Assembly: GCF_900103585.1 (NCBI RefSeq)
Contig: NZ_FNHV01000004.1
Coordinates: 62,001-126,000 of the forward strand
DNA length: 64,000 nucleotides
Source: Streptomyces sp. cf386
GTDB taxonomy: Bacteria; Actinomycetota; Actinomycetes; Streptomycetales; Streptomycetaceae
Direction: 5' to 3'
The position numbers and the translations under genes were made by a program. Shown one piece after another: positions 8,774 through 18,700 of this stretch (within the stretch, counting starts at the first letter, position 1; every line of letters begins with the position of its first letter). Under the pieces are notes generated by a model. The model searched no databases, was not told the DNA's origin, and was given only the letters and a program-made list of their open reading frames with translations.

Positions 8774-10174
8774 GTGTCCGCCCAGAAGTCCGCTCACCCA
8801 GTCGACGAGAAACTCCCCGCCCTGAAGATGGCGACCACCGGTCTTCAGCACGTGGCCGCCATGTACGCGGGAGTCGTCGCCCCACCCCTGATCGTCGGCG
8901 CGGCCATAGGCCTGTCCGCCACCGACCTGACCTTCCTCACCGGTGCCTGCCTCTTCACTGCGGGCCTCGCCACCTTCCTCCAAACCATCGGCGTCTGGAA
9001 GATCGGCGCCCGGCTGCCGTTCGTCAACGGCGTCACCTTCGCCGGCGTCGCCCCGATGACCGCGATCGCCGCCTCCACCGAGCACAAGTCCGACGCCCTG
9101 CCGATCATCTTCGGCGCGGTGATCGTGGCAGGCCTCCTGGGCTTCCTGGCCGCCCCCTTCTTCAGCAAGGCGGTCCGCTTCTTCCCGCCGGTGGTGACGG
9201 GTACGGTCATCACCCTGATCGGCATCTCCCTGCTCCCGGTCGCCTTCGGCTGGGCCCAGGGCCCCAACCCGGCGGCGCACGACTACGGTTCGGCGACGAA
9301 CCTGGGCCTTGCGGCCGCCACCTTGCTGATCGTCCTGCTTCTGCGCCGCTTCACCACCGGCTTCGTCAAGCAGATCGCCGTCCTGCTCGGCCTGGTCCTC
9401 GGCACGCTGATCGCGATCCCGTTCGGCGTCACGGACTTCGGCCCGGTGGCGGACGCGGACGTGATCGGCTTCCCGACCCCGTTCCACTTCGGCGCCCCGC
9501 AGTTCCAGCTCGCCGCGATCATCTCGCTGTGCGTGGTGATGGTGGTGTCGATGACCGAGTCGACGGCCGACATGCTGGCGCTGGGTGAGATCGTCGAGCG
9601 CCCGGCCGACGAGAAGACCATCGCGGCGGGTCTGCGCGCCGACACCCTCGGCTCGGCGATCAGCCCGCTCTTCAACGGCTTCATGTGCAGCGCCTTCGCG
9701 CAGAACATCGGCCTGGTGGCGATGACGAAGATCCGCAGCCGGTACGTCGTCGCCGTGGGCGGTGGCTTCCTGGTGCTGATGGGCCTGTGCCCGATGGCAG
9801 CGTCGCTCATCGCGGTCGTACCGCGCCCGGTCCTGGGCGGCGCGGGCGTCGTCCTGTTCGGTTCGGTGGCCGCCAGCGGTATCCAGACCCTTGTCCGGGC
9901 CGGCCTGGAGAAGGACAACAACGTCCTGATCGTCGCTGTCTCGCTGGCCGTCGGCATCGTCCCGATCACGGCGCCGGAGTTCTACCACGCCTTCCCGGAG
10001 ACGGTGCGGATCGTGCTGGACTCGGGCATCTCGACGGGGTGCGTGGCGGCGGTGGCGCTCAACCTCGTCTTCAACCACCTGGGGAGGGGCCGGGACGCGC
10101 AGGACGTCACCCACCCCATGGAGGCGGGGGAGGAGATCACCGGGTCGGCGACCCGGGCCCCGGCCACGCCATGA
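8774..10174 (+). CDS. NCS2-family purine (urate/xanthine) permease
   Basis: A 466-residue NCS2 transporter with about 12-14 predicted membrane segments. Diagnostic features are the TM1 GLQHVAAMYAGVVAPP motif with its Gln-His pair and the NGFMCSAFAQNIGLVAMTKIRS signature region in the second half. It would import xanthine or urate by proton symport for the neighbouring enzymes. The GTG at 8774 has an ideal GGAGGAG site at 8760-8766; a longer upstream reading lacks this. Its 3' end overlaps the convergent exonuclease gene by 38 bases. Confidence 0.93.
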   Translation: MSAQKSAHPVDEKLPALKMATTGLQHVAAMYAGVVAPPLIVGAAIGLSATDLTFLTGACLFTAGLATFLQTIGVWKIGARLPFVNGVTFAGVAPMTAIAASTEHKSDALPIIFGAVIVAGLLGFLAAPFFSKAVRFFPPVVTGTVITLIGISLLPVAFGWAQGPNPAAHDYGSATNLGLAAATLLIVLLLRRFTTGFVKQIAVLLGLVLGTLIAIPFGVTDFGPVADADVIGFPTPFHFGAPQFQLAAIISLCVVMVVSMTESTADMLALGEIVERPADEKTIAAGLRADTLGSAISPLFNGFMCSAFAQNIGLVAMTKIRSRYVVAVGGGFLVLMGLCPMAASLIAVVPRPVLGGAGVVLFGSVAASGIQTLVRAGLEKDNNVLIVAVSLAVGIVPITAPEFYHAFPETVRIVLDSGISTGCVAAVALNLVFNHLGRGRDAQDVTHPMEAGEEITGSATRAPATP

Positions 10175-10742
10175 GGTTGGCGAACAGCTCGGCCTGCTCG
10201 ACGGCGTCGTCCAGCGCATGGTGGGTGTGACGGCGCCTCGACAGCAGCTCGCGCGGCATCGTGCCCTTCGCCACGGCCCGCAGGGGCAGACCCGCCTTCG
10301 TCGCGTACAGCGTCTTCATGTCCATACAGCCGGAGTGCCCGAAGGGGCTCGCACCGGTGAACCGGATCAGATACCAGTACAGGAAGGTCCAGTCGAACGA
10401 CGCCGGATAGCCGGCCATCACCGGCTGGGCGCCCGCGCTCACCTCGCGCACCCATGCGGTGAACTCGGTGAGCGCGGCGGCAGGTTCGGCACCCTCGGTG
10501 CGGAGCCGCTCCCGGTCCAGGCCGCTCACCGCCAGGGCCTCAGGTACGAACTCCTCGCTGATCGGGCGGAGTTCACGGTAGAAGGTGTGCTTCTCCGGGT
10601 CGGCCGCCGTGAATGCGTCGGCGTCCTGCACCCCGGCGACAGCGGCGCCCAGGCTGAGCATGGAGTACGGCCCCGGGATCGGGCCGTCGGCCTCGATGTC
10701 GACGGAGATGTAGAGGCTTGGTTTCGTGCGTCGTGCGGACAT
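10137..10742 (-). CDS. DEDD-family 3'-5' exonuclease
   Basis: A 201-residue protein starting MSARRTKPSLYISVDIEADG. The Asp-x-Glu of SVDIEADG is exonuclease motif I, and the C-terminal HTHHALDDAVEQAEL gives the His and Asp of the DEDDh motif III. The middle AGYPASFDWTFLYWYL supplies motif II. Members act on DNA or RNA ends; the substrate here is unknown. The gene overlaps the permease gene tail by tail. ATG 10742 is chosen because motif I follows at the expected distance. Confidence 0.8.
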   Translation of the reverse strand: MSARRTKPSLYISVDIEADGPIPGPYSMLSLGAAVAGVQDADAFTAADPEKHTFYRELRPISEEFVPEALAVSGLDRERLRTEGAEPAAALTEFTAWVREVSAGAQPVMAGYPASFDWTFLYWYLIRFTGASPFGHSGCMDMKTLYATKAGLPLRAVAKGTMPRELLSRRRHTHHALDDAVEQAELFANLMAWPGPGSPTR

Positions 10743-10807
10743 GGTGGGGGAGCATCCCAGGTGTACGGGGCTTCCCGCATCCGAATTCCCCGCACGGCGA
10801 CACACGC

Positions 10808-10844
10808 TCGCCCCGGCGGAACTCCGCGAGTCCTGCCGGGGCGA
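10808..10844. terminator. Hairpin downstream of the SapA-like gene
   Basis: TCGCCCCGGC (10808-10817) and GCCGGGGCGA (10835-10844) are perfect 10-bp arms around a 17-base loop, located 20 bases after the stop of the leftward secreted-protein gene. Confidence 0.7.
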
Positions 10845-10863
10845 GTCGTACCGAGGTGCCGGG

Positions 10864-11313
10864 TCAGCGGGTGTAGGTGACCCGGTGCTCCTTCAGGGCG
10901 CCGCAGTTGGAGCCCGTGACCTGCACGTACACGTTGTTGATGTGGCCGCCCCAGTCGACACAGTGGGCCTTGCCGTAGACGTAGGTCGGTCCGGCGTACG
11001 ACGTGTAGCGACCGTAGTCCTCGTCGTACTCCTCGGTGTCGGGGACGTAGACCCACGCGGACATGTCCACGGCGGTGCCCGGGTTGGTGCGGATGGTCGC
11101 CACGCAGTTCTCGCCGTTGGAGGCGTTGTACGTCAGGTAGACGGTGCCCAGCGAGCCGACCGGCGCCGAGTTCACGGTCTTGTAGCCGCTGCCGCAGACC
11201 TTCTGCGGCGTGGTGTTGGGCGCGGCGGAGGCGGGCGCCGTCAGGGCGGCCGTGGTCCCCACCGTGAGGGCCGCTAACGCGGCGGCGGACATCACAGAAC
11301 GGGTGAATCGCAT
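10864..11313 (-). CDS. SapA-like secreted protein
   Basis: A 149-residue protein with a clear Sec signal peptide (RFTRSVMSAAALAALTVG..., cleavage after PASA near residue 30). The mature part contains VCGSGYKTVNSAPVGSLG, VYLTYNASNGENCVATIR, and YAGPTYVYGKAHCVDWGGHI. These resemble the spore-associated protein A family of Streptomyces, small secreted beta-rich proteins with conserved cysteines and no known activity. It is a single-gene unit with a terminator hairpin behind it. Confidence 0.75.
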   Translation of the reverse strand: MRFTRSVMSAAALAALTVGTTAALTAPASAAPNTTPQKVCGSGYKTVNSAPVGSLGTVYLTYNASNGENCVATIRTNPGTAVDMSAWVYVPDTEEYDEDYGRYTSYAGPTYVYGKAHCVDWGGHINNVYVQVTGSNCGALKEHRVTYTR

Positions 11314-11403
11314 ATTTCCCCCTAGTGACCATTGCGGGTGGTTGCTCCTGCATGATGTGACCCGCGGGGGATGCGAATGGTTGTGCTCAGTTCTGTTGTT
11401 CCC

Positions 11404-11826
11404 TCAGAGCCCGAACAGGCTCGGATCCGAGGCCAGTTCCTTGAAGTAGTCCTGCGGGTTGGCCACCATCCTGCGTTCCTTGAGATCCAACAGGCCGCCG
11501 ACCGCCGTGAGTTCGGCCGCCACGGTGCCGTCCGTCTTGCTCATGATCTGCCGGATACGGAAGGTCTTGCCGCCGGACCACTCGAAGGCGCAGGTCACGT
11601 CGACCTCGTCACCGGCGAGCAGCTCCCGCTGGTACCGGATGGTCGTCTCCAGTGCGACGGGACCGACCCCCTTGCCTATGAGGCCCGTCTGGGTGATGCC
11701 CGCGGCCTGGAGCAACGACCAGCGGGCGTGCTCGGCGTAGTTGATGTACACGCTCTGATTGACGTGCCCCTGCACATCGGTCTCATAGCCGCGGACGGTG
11801 ATCCGGACGGAGAACGGCTCGCTCAC
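11404..11826 (-). CDS. YbgC-type hotdog acyl-CoA thioesterase
   Basis: A 140-residue single hotdog-fold protein. The segment YETDVQGHVNQSVYINYAEHARWS carries the catalytic Asp and the D-x-x-G-H-x-N motif of 4-hydroxybenzoyl-CoA/YbgC thioesterases, and VALETTIRYQRELLAGDEV is the second conserved strand region. GTG 11826 is preferred over the ATG 18 bases upstream because GGGGAAG sits 4-10 bases before it. It follows, on the same strand, the winged-helix-like protein gene after 51 bases. Substrate is unknown. Confidence 0.85.
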   Translation of the reverse strand: MSEPFSVRITVRGYETDVQGHVNQSVYINYAEHARWSLLQAAGITQTGLIGKGVGPVALETTIRYQRELLAGDEVDVTCAFEWSGGKTFRIRQIMSKTDGTVAAELTAVGGLLDLKERRMVANPQDYFKELASDPSLFGL

Positions 11827-11877
11827 TGCTTCCCCTTGTCGCATTCGATGCCCTGTGCACTGATCGTTGCATGCAAG

Positions 11878-12507
11878 TCATGCCCGCCGCGGGGAAGCCA
11901 GCAAATATCGCACCCTTGTGCGGGGTTCGGTGTACTCGCCGACCTGCCAACCCGCCTCCTCCAGTGTGGCCGCGCAGGCCCGCAGGCGCGCGCCGTCGGG
12001 CTCGCGCACGGCGACGGCCTCCGGCTGCGGGGTCGCCCGCACCCGGTACCCCTCCTCGGAGTCCGGCTCGGCCGGAGGATGCCCGGCGGCCTCCAGCGCC
12101 AGCGCGGCGGCCTGCACCAGATGCGTACGCTCCCACGCGCACGGTCGGTCCATGGCCCCGTCCGGATGGGTCATCCGGCGCAGCTCCAGCAGCCCCTGCC
12201 AGGCACCGCGCACCTCACGCAGCCGGGCGGGGCCCGATTTCGGGGCGGCCTCCTCGCCGCCGATCCGCGCGGCGAACACACCGCCGGCCGCCGGAGCCTC
12301 GGACTCCGAGGGCGCCGTCGGCTCCGCATCCCGTGCCCGATGCCCCGCCGGCGTCAGAAAGTGATCGTGCGGCGGGCGCGGGTGCCGGAAGGCCAGCCCT
12401 CGCTTCACCAGCGCCGCGAGCTGCGCCTCCGTACCTCTGACCCGCCCGGTCACGGGGTCGGCGGCATCGATGACACGTCGCTGAGCTGCGGTCGGCGGTC
12501 TCGTCAC
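11878..12507 (-). CDS. Hypothetical protein with N-terminal winged-helix-like segment
   Basis: A 209-residue protein with GTG start preceded by a GGAGGAG ribosome site. Residues about 1-55 (PTAAQRRVIDAADPVTGRV, then LAALVKRGLAFRHPRPPHDHFLT and PAGHRAR) look like a winged helix or a condensed HTH. The remainder is acidic and alanine-rich with conserved Trp and Arg, with the end reading EEAGWQVGEYTEPRTRVRYL. No named family is recognised. It lies between the histidine phosphatase and thioesterase genes on the same strand. Confidence 0.65.
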   Translation of the reverse strand: MTRPPTAAQRRVIDAADPVTGRVRGTEAQLAALVKRGLAFRHPRPPHDHFLTPAGHRARDAEPTAPSESEAPAAGGVFAARIGGEEAAPKSGPARLREVRGAWQGLLELRRMTHPDGAMDRPCAWERTHLVQAAALALEAAGHPPAEPDSEEGYRVRATPQPEAVAVREPDGARLRACAATLEEAGWQVGEYTEPRTRVRYLLASPRRA

Positions 12508-12581
12508 GGCGTGCTCCTCCCCGGGCGCCAGGACACCGACCCCACCCCCTGTGAAGGCGTCGGCACCATCTGCTGGGAAGG

Positions 12582-13181
12582 CTACGACCCGGGTCTGACA
12601 TTCCACCCCGAGATCACCGGCCGCCCATGCTCGGTGCCCAGTCGGCACAGCGCCCCCGTGGCCAGCTGGAACAGCGCCCCGTCCGCCGGCGGCAGCCCGA
12701 GCCGGCGGGCCGTGAGTACGCGCAGGAAGTGCCCGTGTGCCACGAGCATCACATCCCCGTCGTGGTCGCCGAGCGCCGCGTCCACCTTCGCCAGCATCCG
12801 GTCGGCACGCTCCCCGACCTGCTCGGGGCTCTCCCCGGGATGATCGGGCGGCCCGGGCGTGACCCCGTCCGTGAACAGGAACCACTCCGGCCGCTCGCGC
12901 TGGATGTCGACGGTGGTGATCCCCTCGTAGCCGCCGTAGTCCCACTCGCGCAGATCCGCGTCGACCCGCACGTCGTCCAGCCCGATCAGCTCGGCCGTCT
13001 CCCGCGCCCGCTGCAGCGGGCTGACGAAAACGGCACCGATCCGCTGCGACCGGATCAACGGCACCAGCCCCCGCGCCTCCTCCCGCCCGTGCTCGGTGAG
13101 AGGCACATCCGTCCATCCCGTGTGCCGCCCGGACCGCGACCACTCGGTCTCACCGTGCCGGACGAGAAAGAGGTCAGTCAC
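12582..13181 (-). CDS. Histidine phosphatase family protein
   Basis: A 199-residue phosphoglycerate-mutase-like phosphatase. It has the catalytic LFLVRHGETEWS at the N-terminus, the SPLQRARETAELIG arginine motif, LREWDYGGYEGIT with the catalytic acid region, and VAHGHFLRVL near the C-terminus. GTG 13181 is chosen over the ATG 21 bases upstream because AAGGG lies at an ideal distance and the beta-strand begins immediately. It heads a leftward three-gene run and is divergent from the MMPL gene. The substrate is unknown. Confidence 0.9.
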   Translation of the reverse strand: MTDLFLVRHGETEWSRSGRHTGWTDVPLTEHGREEARGLVPLIRSQRIGAVFVSPLQRARETAELIGLDDVRVDADLREWDYGGYEGITTVDIQRERPEWFLFTDGVTPGPPDHPGESPEQVGERADRMLAKVDAALGDHDGDVMLVAHGHFLRVLTARRLGLPPADGALFQLATGALCRLGTEHGRPVISGWNVRPGS

Positions 13182-13416
13182 GTGCGCACCCTTCCAGCTC
13201 ACCTCCCCGGCACCCTGCCACAGGTGCGCGGCGGCCCGCAGGACGGACTGGGCCGGACGGCCGATCGTGCGAGCGCCGGGCGCACGTAAGGGATGAAGCG
13301 CCTCCCGTCAAGCGACGAACAGTCGGGGCTGGGGCGCCTGCCGGTCACAGGGGGAGCGTGGCAGACGACCGCCCGTGCGACCGCCGGAGCGGGGAGCGGA
13401 CCGCGGAGGAGGACAC

Positions 13417-15711
13417 ATGTACCGCTGGCTGGGTGCCATGGCGATCCGTCGTCCCCGACTGGTCCTGCTCGCCGCGCTGGGCTTCCTCGTCCTGTCGGTG
13501 GTGGTCGGCTCGGGAGCGCCGGACCGGTTGAAGACCCAGGGATACGACGACCCGTCGTCCGACTCGAGTTTCGCGGCCCGCATGACCGCCGAGTACCGGG
13601 GGACGGCTCCGAACCTGGTCGTGGTGGCGCGGGCCCCCCAAGACGGTGTCGACGGCCCTGCCGCCCGCAGCGCCGGGCGGGAACTGACCCGGCGGCTCGC
13701 CGCCCAGCCACAGGTGAGCGACGTGTCCTCGTACTGGAACGGTGGCGCGGCCGAACTGCGCAGCCCGGACGGCCGCTCGGCCCTGCTGCTCGCACACGTC
13801 GACGGCGAGGGAGAGCAGCTCGGCTCCCGCGCCGAGCAGGTGCGCGAGACCCTGTCGGCCCCGACTGCGGATGGATGGTCCGCACTGACGGTGCACGTGG
13901 GTGGGGCGGCGCTCGCCGAGGCCGAGATGCAGGACATCACCGGCTCCGACCTGAAGCGGGCCGAGGCCGTCGTCCTGCCGGGCACGCTCGTGCTGTTGGT
14001 CCTGGTGTTCGGCGGTGTGGTGGCCGCGGCCCTGCCCCTGCTGATCGGGATCCTGGCCATCGGCGGGACCCTGCTGGTCCTGAGCCTGCTCGGCAGCGTC
14101 ACCGATGTGTCGGTGTTCGCGCTGAACCTCGCCACCGCGCTCGGCCTCGGCCTCGGCATCGACTACGGGCTGCTGATCGTCTCCCGGTTCCGGGAAGAGC
14201 TCGCCGCGGGGCACGCGCCGCGCGAAGCCGCCCTTCGGACCGTGAACGCCGCGGGACACACCGTCTTCTTCAGCGCCGCGACGGTCTGTGCGGCGCTGGC
14301 GACCCTGCTGGTCTTCCCGCCGTACTTCCTGCGCTCCTTCGCCTACGCGGGCATGGCCGTGGTGGCCGTCGCGGCGGTGGCGGCCACCACGGTCCTGCCG
14401 GCCCTGCTGGTGCTGCTCGGCCGGCGCGTGAACGCGTGCGCGGTGCCGTGGCGCCGCAGCGTCAGGGCCGGCTCCGCCTCGCGATTCTGGGAGCGGCTGA
14501 CCCGGATCGTCGTACGCCGCCCGCTGCTCGCCGCGCTTCCGGTCCTGGCCCTGCTGGCGGTGCTCGCGGCGCCGTTCACACACGCCGGGTTCGCGACCCC
14601 CGACGACCGGGCGCTGCCGCAGAGCGCGTCCAGCCGGCAGGCCGGGGACCTGGTGCGCAGCGAGTTCGCCGGCGGGAACGCGGGCGCCCTCACGGTGTTC
14701 ACCACCAGCCCCACGCCCGAGGTCGCGCTCGACTACGCCCCACGGCTGTCCGCCCTGCCGGACGTGGCCGAGGTCAGGGGGCCGTCCGGAGTGTGGCGTG
14801 ACGGTGAGCCGGTCGCCGAACCCGGCCGTGCCGCGACCGGCCCCGCGCCGTCCGAAGCCGGCGCTCCGGCGATCCTCTCGGTGGTGCCCTCGGTCGACCC
14901 GCGCTCGGACGCCGCCCAGCAACTGGTCCGCGACATCCGCAGGACGCCCACGCCCGCGGGCACCGAGATCCACGTCGGCGGTCCCAGCGCGGTGCTGGTC
15001 GACGCCAAGGACACGATCGCCGGGCGGCTGCCACTGGCGGCAGCCATGATCGGCGTCAGCACGTGCGTGCTGCTGTTCTTCTTCTCCCGCAGCCTGCTCC
15101 TTCCGCTGAAGGCGATCGCGCTGAACTGCCTGAGCCTCGCGGCGGTCCTCGGCGCCATGGTGTGGATCTTCCAGGACGGACACCTGGGGACCCTGCTCGG
15201 CTTCACGCCGGGACCGCTCAGCACCACCATGCCGGTGCTGCTGTTCTGCATCGTCTTCGGGCTCTCCATCGACTACGAGGTCTTCGTCCTGGCCCGCATC
15301 AAGGAGGCGCACGACGCCGGGCGGGACACGGCCGACTCGATCGTGACCGGGGTGGCCCGTACCGGCGGCATCGTCACGGCGGCCGGGGCCCTGCTCGCCT
15401 TCACCCTGCTGGGCTTCGGCACCTCCGAGGTGGCCCTGCTGCAGTTCTTCGGGATCGGCGCCGGCTTCGGCGTCCTCCTCGACGCGACCCTCGTGCGCGG
15501 AGTCCTCGTACCGGCGCTCATGCGGCTCGCCGGCGCCCTGAACTGGTGGGCGCCGCGTGCCCTCGGCGGCAGGACGCCGACTCGCCCGCCCCCGCTCCCT
15601 TGGCCTCCTCCACCACCCCCTCCGCCCCCGCCCGAACCCCTCTCCCACGACCCGTCCCGCACCGCCGCCCGCCTCGGGCACCCGAGCCAGAGCAGGTTTC
15701 CCCATGACTGA
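13417..15711 (+). CDS. MMPL/RND-family exporter
   Basis: A 764-residue membrane protein of the MMPL (mycobacterial membrane protein large) family, organised as two repeats of one TM, an extracellular domain, and five TMs. Each half contains the proton-relay region (LGLGLGIDYGLLIVSRFREEL and FGLSIDYEVFVLARIKEAHD). The ATG at 13417 has a GGAGGAGGA site. The C-terminus is an odd proline tract (PLPWPP followed by eight prolines). The last 8 bases overlap the start of the PKS gene, so exporter and synthase are coupled, and it probably exports the PKS product or a lipid derived from it. Confidence 0.92.
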   Translation: MYRWLGAMAIRRPRLVLLAALGFLVLSVVVGSGAPDRLKTQGYDDPSSDSSFAARMTAEYRGTAPNLVVVARAPQDGVDGPAARSAGRELTRRLAAQPQVSDVSSYWNGGAAELRSPDGRSALLLAHVDGEGEQLGSRAEQVRETLSAPTADGWSALTVHVGGAALAEAEMQDITGSDLKRAEAVVLPGTLVLLVLVFGGVVAAALPLLIGILAIGGTLLVLSLLGSVTDVSVFALNLATALGLGLGIDYGLLIVSRFREELAAGHAPREAALRTVNAAGHTVFFSAATVCAALATLLVFPPYFLRSFAYAGMAVVAVAAVAATTVLPALLVLLGRRVNACAVPWRRSVRAGSASRFWERLTRIVVRRPLLAALPVLALLAVLAAPFTHAGFATPDDRALPQSASSRQAGDLVRSEFAGGNAGALTVFTTSPTPEVALDYAPRLSALPDVAEVRGPSGVWRDGEPVAEPGRAATGPAPSEAGAPAILSVVPSVDPRSDAAQQLVRDIRRTPTPAGTEIHVGGPSAVLVDAKDTIAGRLPLAAAMIGVSTCVLLFFFSRSLLLPLKAIALNCLSLAAVLGAMVWIFQDGHLGTLLGFTPGPLSTTMPVLLFCIVFGLSIDYEVFVLARIKEAHDAGRDTADSIVTGVARTGGIVTAAGALLAFTLLGFGTSEVALLQFFGIGAGFGVLLDATLVRGVLVPALMRLAGALNWWAPRALGGRTPTRPPPLPWPPPPPPPPPPEPLSHDPSRTAARLGHPSQSRFPHD

Positions 15712-18700
15712 CATCGCCCATGACAGCCCCGATGACATCGCCATAGTCGGACTCGGCTGCCGCTTTCCCGGCGCCCGCGACAGCCAGGCGTACTGGAAGC
15801 TTCTCCTCGACGGAGAGCGGCAGTTCGCCCCGGTCCCCAAGGACCGCTGGAACCACGACACGTTCCACGCACCCGCCGACCGGCGCGCAGACGACTCCGC
15901 GTACACCGACCAGGTCGCCTTCCTGGACGATGTGGACCGCTTCGCCGCCCTGCACTACGGCCTGCCGCCCCGCCGCGTTGAGGCCATGGACCCGCAGCAC
16001 CGTCTGATGCTCGACGTGACCCGCGAGGCCCTCGACGACGCAGGGCTGGGCCGGGGAGGCTTCGACCGGGAGAGCACCGGCGTCTTCTTCGGCCTCTCGG
16101 TGTCCGACTACAAGGAGCTCATGGCGGCCCGCCTGCGGGCCATGACCCTGGCCGACGGGTCGCTCGGCGGCGCGGCCGACCCCGGCCTCCTGCAGGCTCT
16201 GAAGGAGGCGGCCACCGAGCAGCTCGGCCCCGTCCAGGCCTTCGCCCTGCCGGGAAGCCTGCTCAACATGGCGCCCGCCACCGTGAGCCGGCACTTCGAC
16301 CTCGGCGGCCCCAGCTTCGCCGTCGACGCCGCCTGTTCCAGCGCCCTCGTGGCCCTCGACCAGGCGGTCCTCCACCTGCGCAGCGGGTCCTGCACGACGG
16401 CTGTCGTCGGCGGTGTCTACCTCAGCCTCACCCCGGACAGCCTCGTGGGCTTCTCCCGCCTGGGCGCCCTGTCGGCCAGCGGGGTGTGCCGCCCGTTCGA
16501 CGAACGGGCCGACGGCTTCGTCCTCGGCGAAGGCGCCGGCGCCGTCCTCATACGGCCGCTTCAGGACGCCCTCGCCGCCGGTGACCGCGTCTACGCCGTC
16601 ATCAAGGGCATCGGCTCGGCGAACGACGGCACCACCCCCGGACCCCTGGTGCCCAACCCCGAAGGCCAACTGCGGGCCATGCGCCGTGCCTACGCCGACG
16701 CGGGAGTGCCGCCCTCCGCCGTGGGCTTCATCGAGGCGCACGGCACGGGCACCTCCGTCGGCGACCGCGTCGAGGTGGAAGCGCTGCGCCGGCTGCGGAC
16801 CGAGCACGCGGGCGGGGACCCCGGCCCGTGCCACCTCTCCTCGGCCAAGGCCCTCATCGGGCACTCGCTGTCCGCGGCCGGCATCGCCGGGCTGATCAAG
16901 ACGGCCCTGGTCGTGCACCGCCGTACGGTCGTGCCTCAGCCGGACTTCAGCCCCCACCCGGATCTCGGGCTGGACGCCGCCGGTCTGCGTATCGCCGACA
17001 CCGCCCGGCCGTGGCCGGACGGCGACGCCCCGCGCTGCGCGGCGGTCAGCTCGTTCGGCTTCGGCGGTACGAACGTCCATGTGGTCCTCCAGGAGGCCCC
17101 GGCACCGGCCCCCGCACTACGGCCGGTCCGCACCAGGTCCGTGGCCGAGCCCCACCTCGCCCTGATCTCGGCGGGCGGGCCGGAGACGCTCCAGGAGCAC
17201 ATCGGGGCGCTGCTCGACACCCTGGAGCACACGCCCACGCCGTCGATGGCCGAGGTCGCCCACACCCTGGGCGGGCGCGAGCCGCTGCCGAGCAGGCTCG
17301 CGATCGTGGCCGCCGACCCGGCCGAGTTCACCGAGCGGCTGCGGCGGGCGCGTCGGCAGCTGGCCGACGGCGCCCGGGGCGATCTCGGCGACGGTGCCTT
17401 CGCCGCCGACGCTCCGCTGCCGCCCGCCGAGCGGCGTATCGCCTTCGTCTTCCCCGGTCAGGGGAGTCAGCGGCCGGGCATGATGCGGGACCTCCACCAG
17501 AGGTTCCCCGAGTTCCGGCAGGCCGTCGACGGGCTGGGCGCGGTGGCCCGGCGGGCCGCAGGCGTCGACGTCGCCGGTCTGCTGTACGGCGGGACGGCGA
17601 ACGGCCTCGACGAGGACCCGGAGCTCGGGCGGCGGCTGTCCCGCACGGAGGTGTGCCAGCCCCTGCTGGGCACCGTGCAGATCGCCGCCACCCGGCTGCT
17701 GGCCGCGTGCGGGGTCGAGCCCGACCTGGTACTCGGCCACAGCGTCGGGGAGTTCGCGGCGGCCGCGGCGGCCGGTGTGCTCACCGACGACGAGACCGTA
17801 CGGCTGCTTGCCCACCGCGGTGCGGTGCTGCGGGACGCCGAGGGCGAGCCCCGTGGCGGGATGCTTGCCGTGCAGGCCGATGAGGAGACCTGCCGTGAGC
17901 TCGTGCGGGACATCGACGGCGTATGGCTCGCGTGCTTCAACCAGCCGCGGCAGATCGTGGTCAGCGGCGGCAAGGAGGGGCTCGACGCGCTGCGCCGCGT
18001 GTGCGTGGAGGCAGGCGTCGTGGCGGCCCCGCTCGACGTGTCGAACGCCTTCCACTCCCCGCGGCTGGCGCGCGCCGACGACGCCATGCGCACGGACCTC
18101 GAACGGCGTCCCCTCGCCGCTCCCCGCATGCCGTTCGTCTCGGCGGTGAGCGGGACGGTGTGCGACGAGCCCGAGCTGCTGCGCGAGCTGTGGTCGCGGC
18201 ACGCGTCCGCACCGGTCCGCTTCGGTGACGCCGTGCGCGCCGCCCACGACGCGGGCGCCCGCGTCTTCCTCCAGGTGGCGGGCGGCGGTTCGCTCCTCAC
18301 CTCGGTCCGCCGCAACCTCGCCGACCAGGGCGACGTCCACGTCGTCGCCGCCGACGGCACGGCGCCGGACGACACGTACGGGTTCCTGTGGGCCCTCGCC
18401 CGGCTCGCGGTCCTGGGCGTCCCGGTCGACCCCCGGGCCCTGGTGCGGGAGCGGGAACGCCGGCTGCTGGACCTGCCGGTGGCCCGGCTGGAGGCGCAGC
18501 CCTACTGGGTGCCGCAGGCGCGGCCCGCGCGCGACGAGCCTCGCCGCGGCGCCCCCGTTCCGACCCCGCCCGACACGTCGACGGGCGACCCGAACCAGGA
18601 AGACCGGATGACCGAGGAGAACCCGATGACCAAGGAGAACCCGATGTACGAACTGCTCGACCTCATCCAGCAGCAGGTGTCGGCTCTCAGGCGCCTCAGC

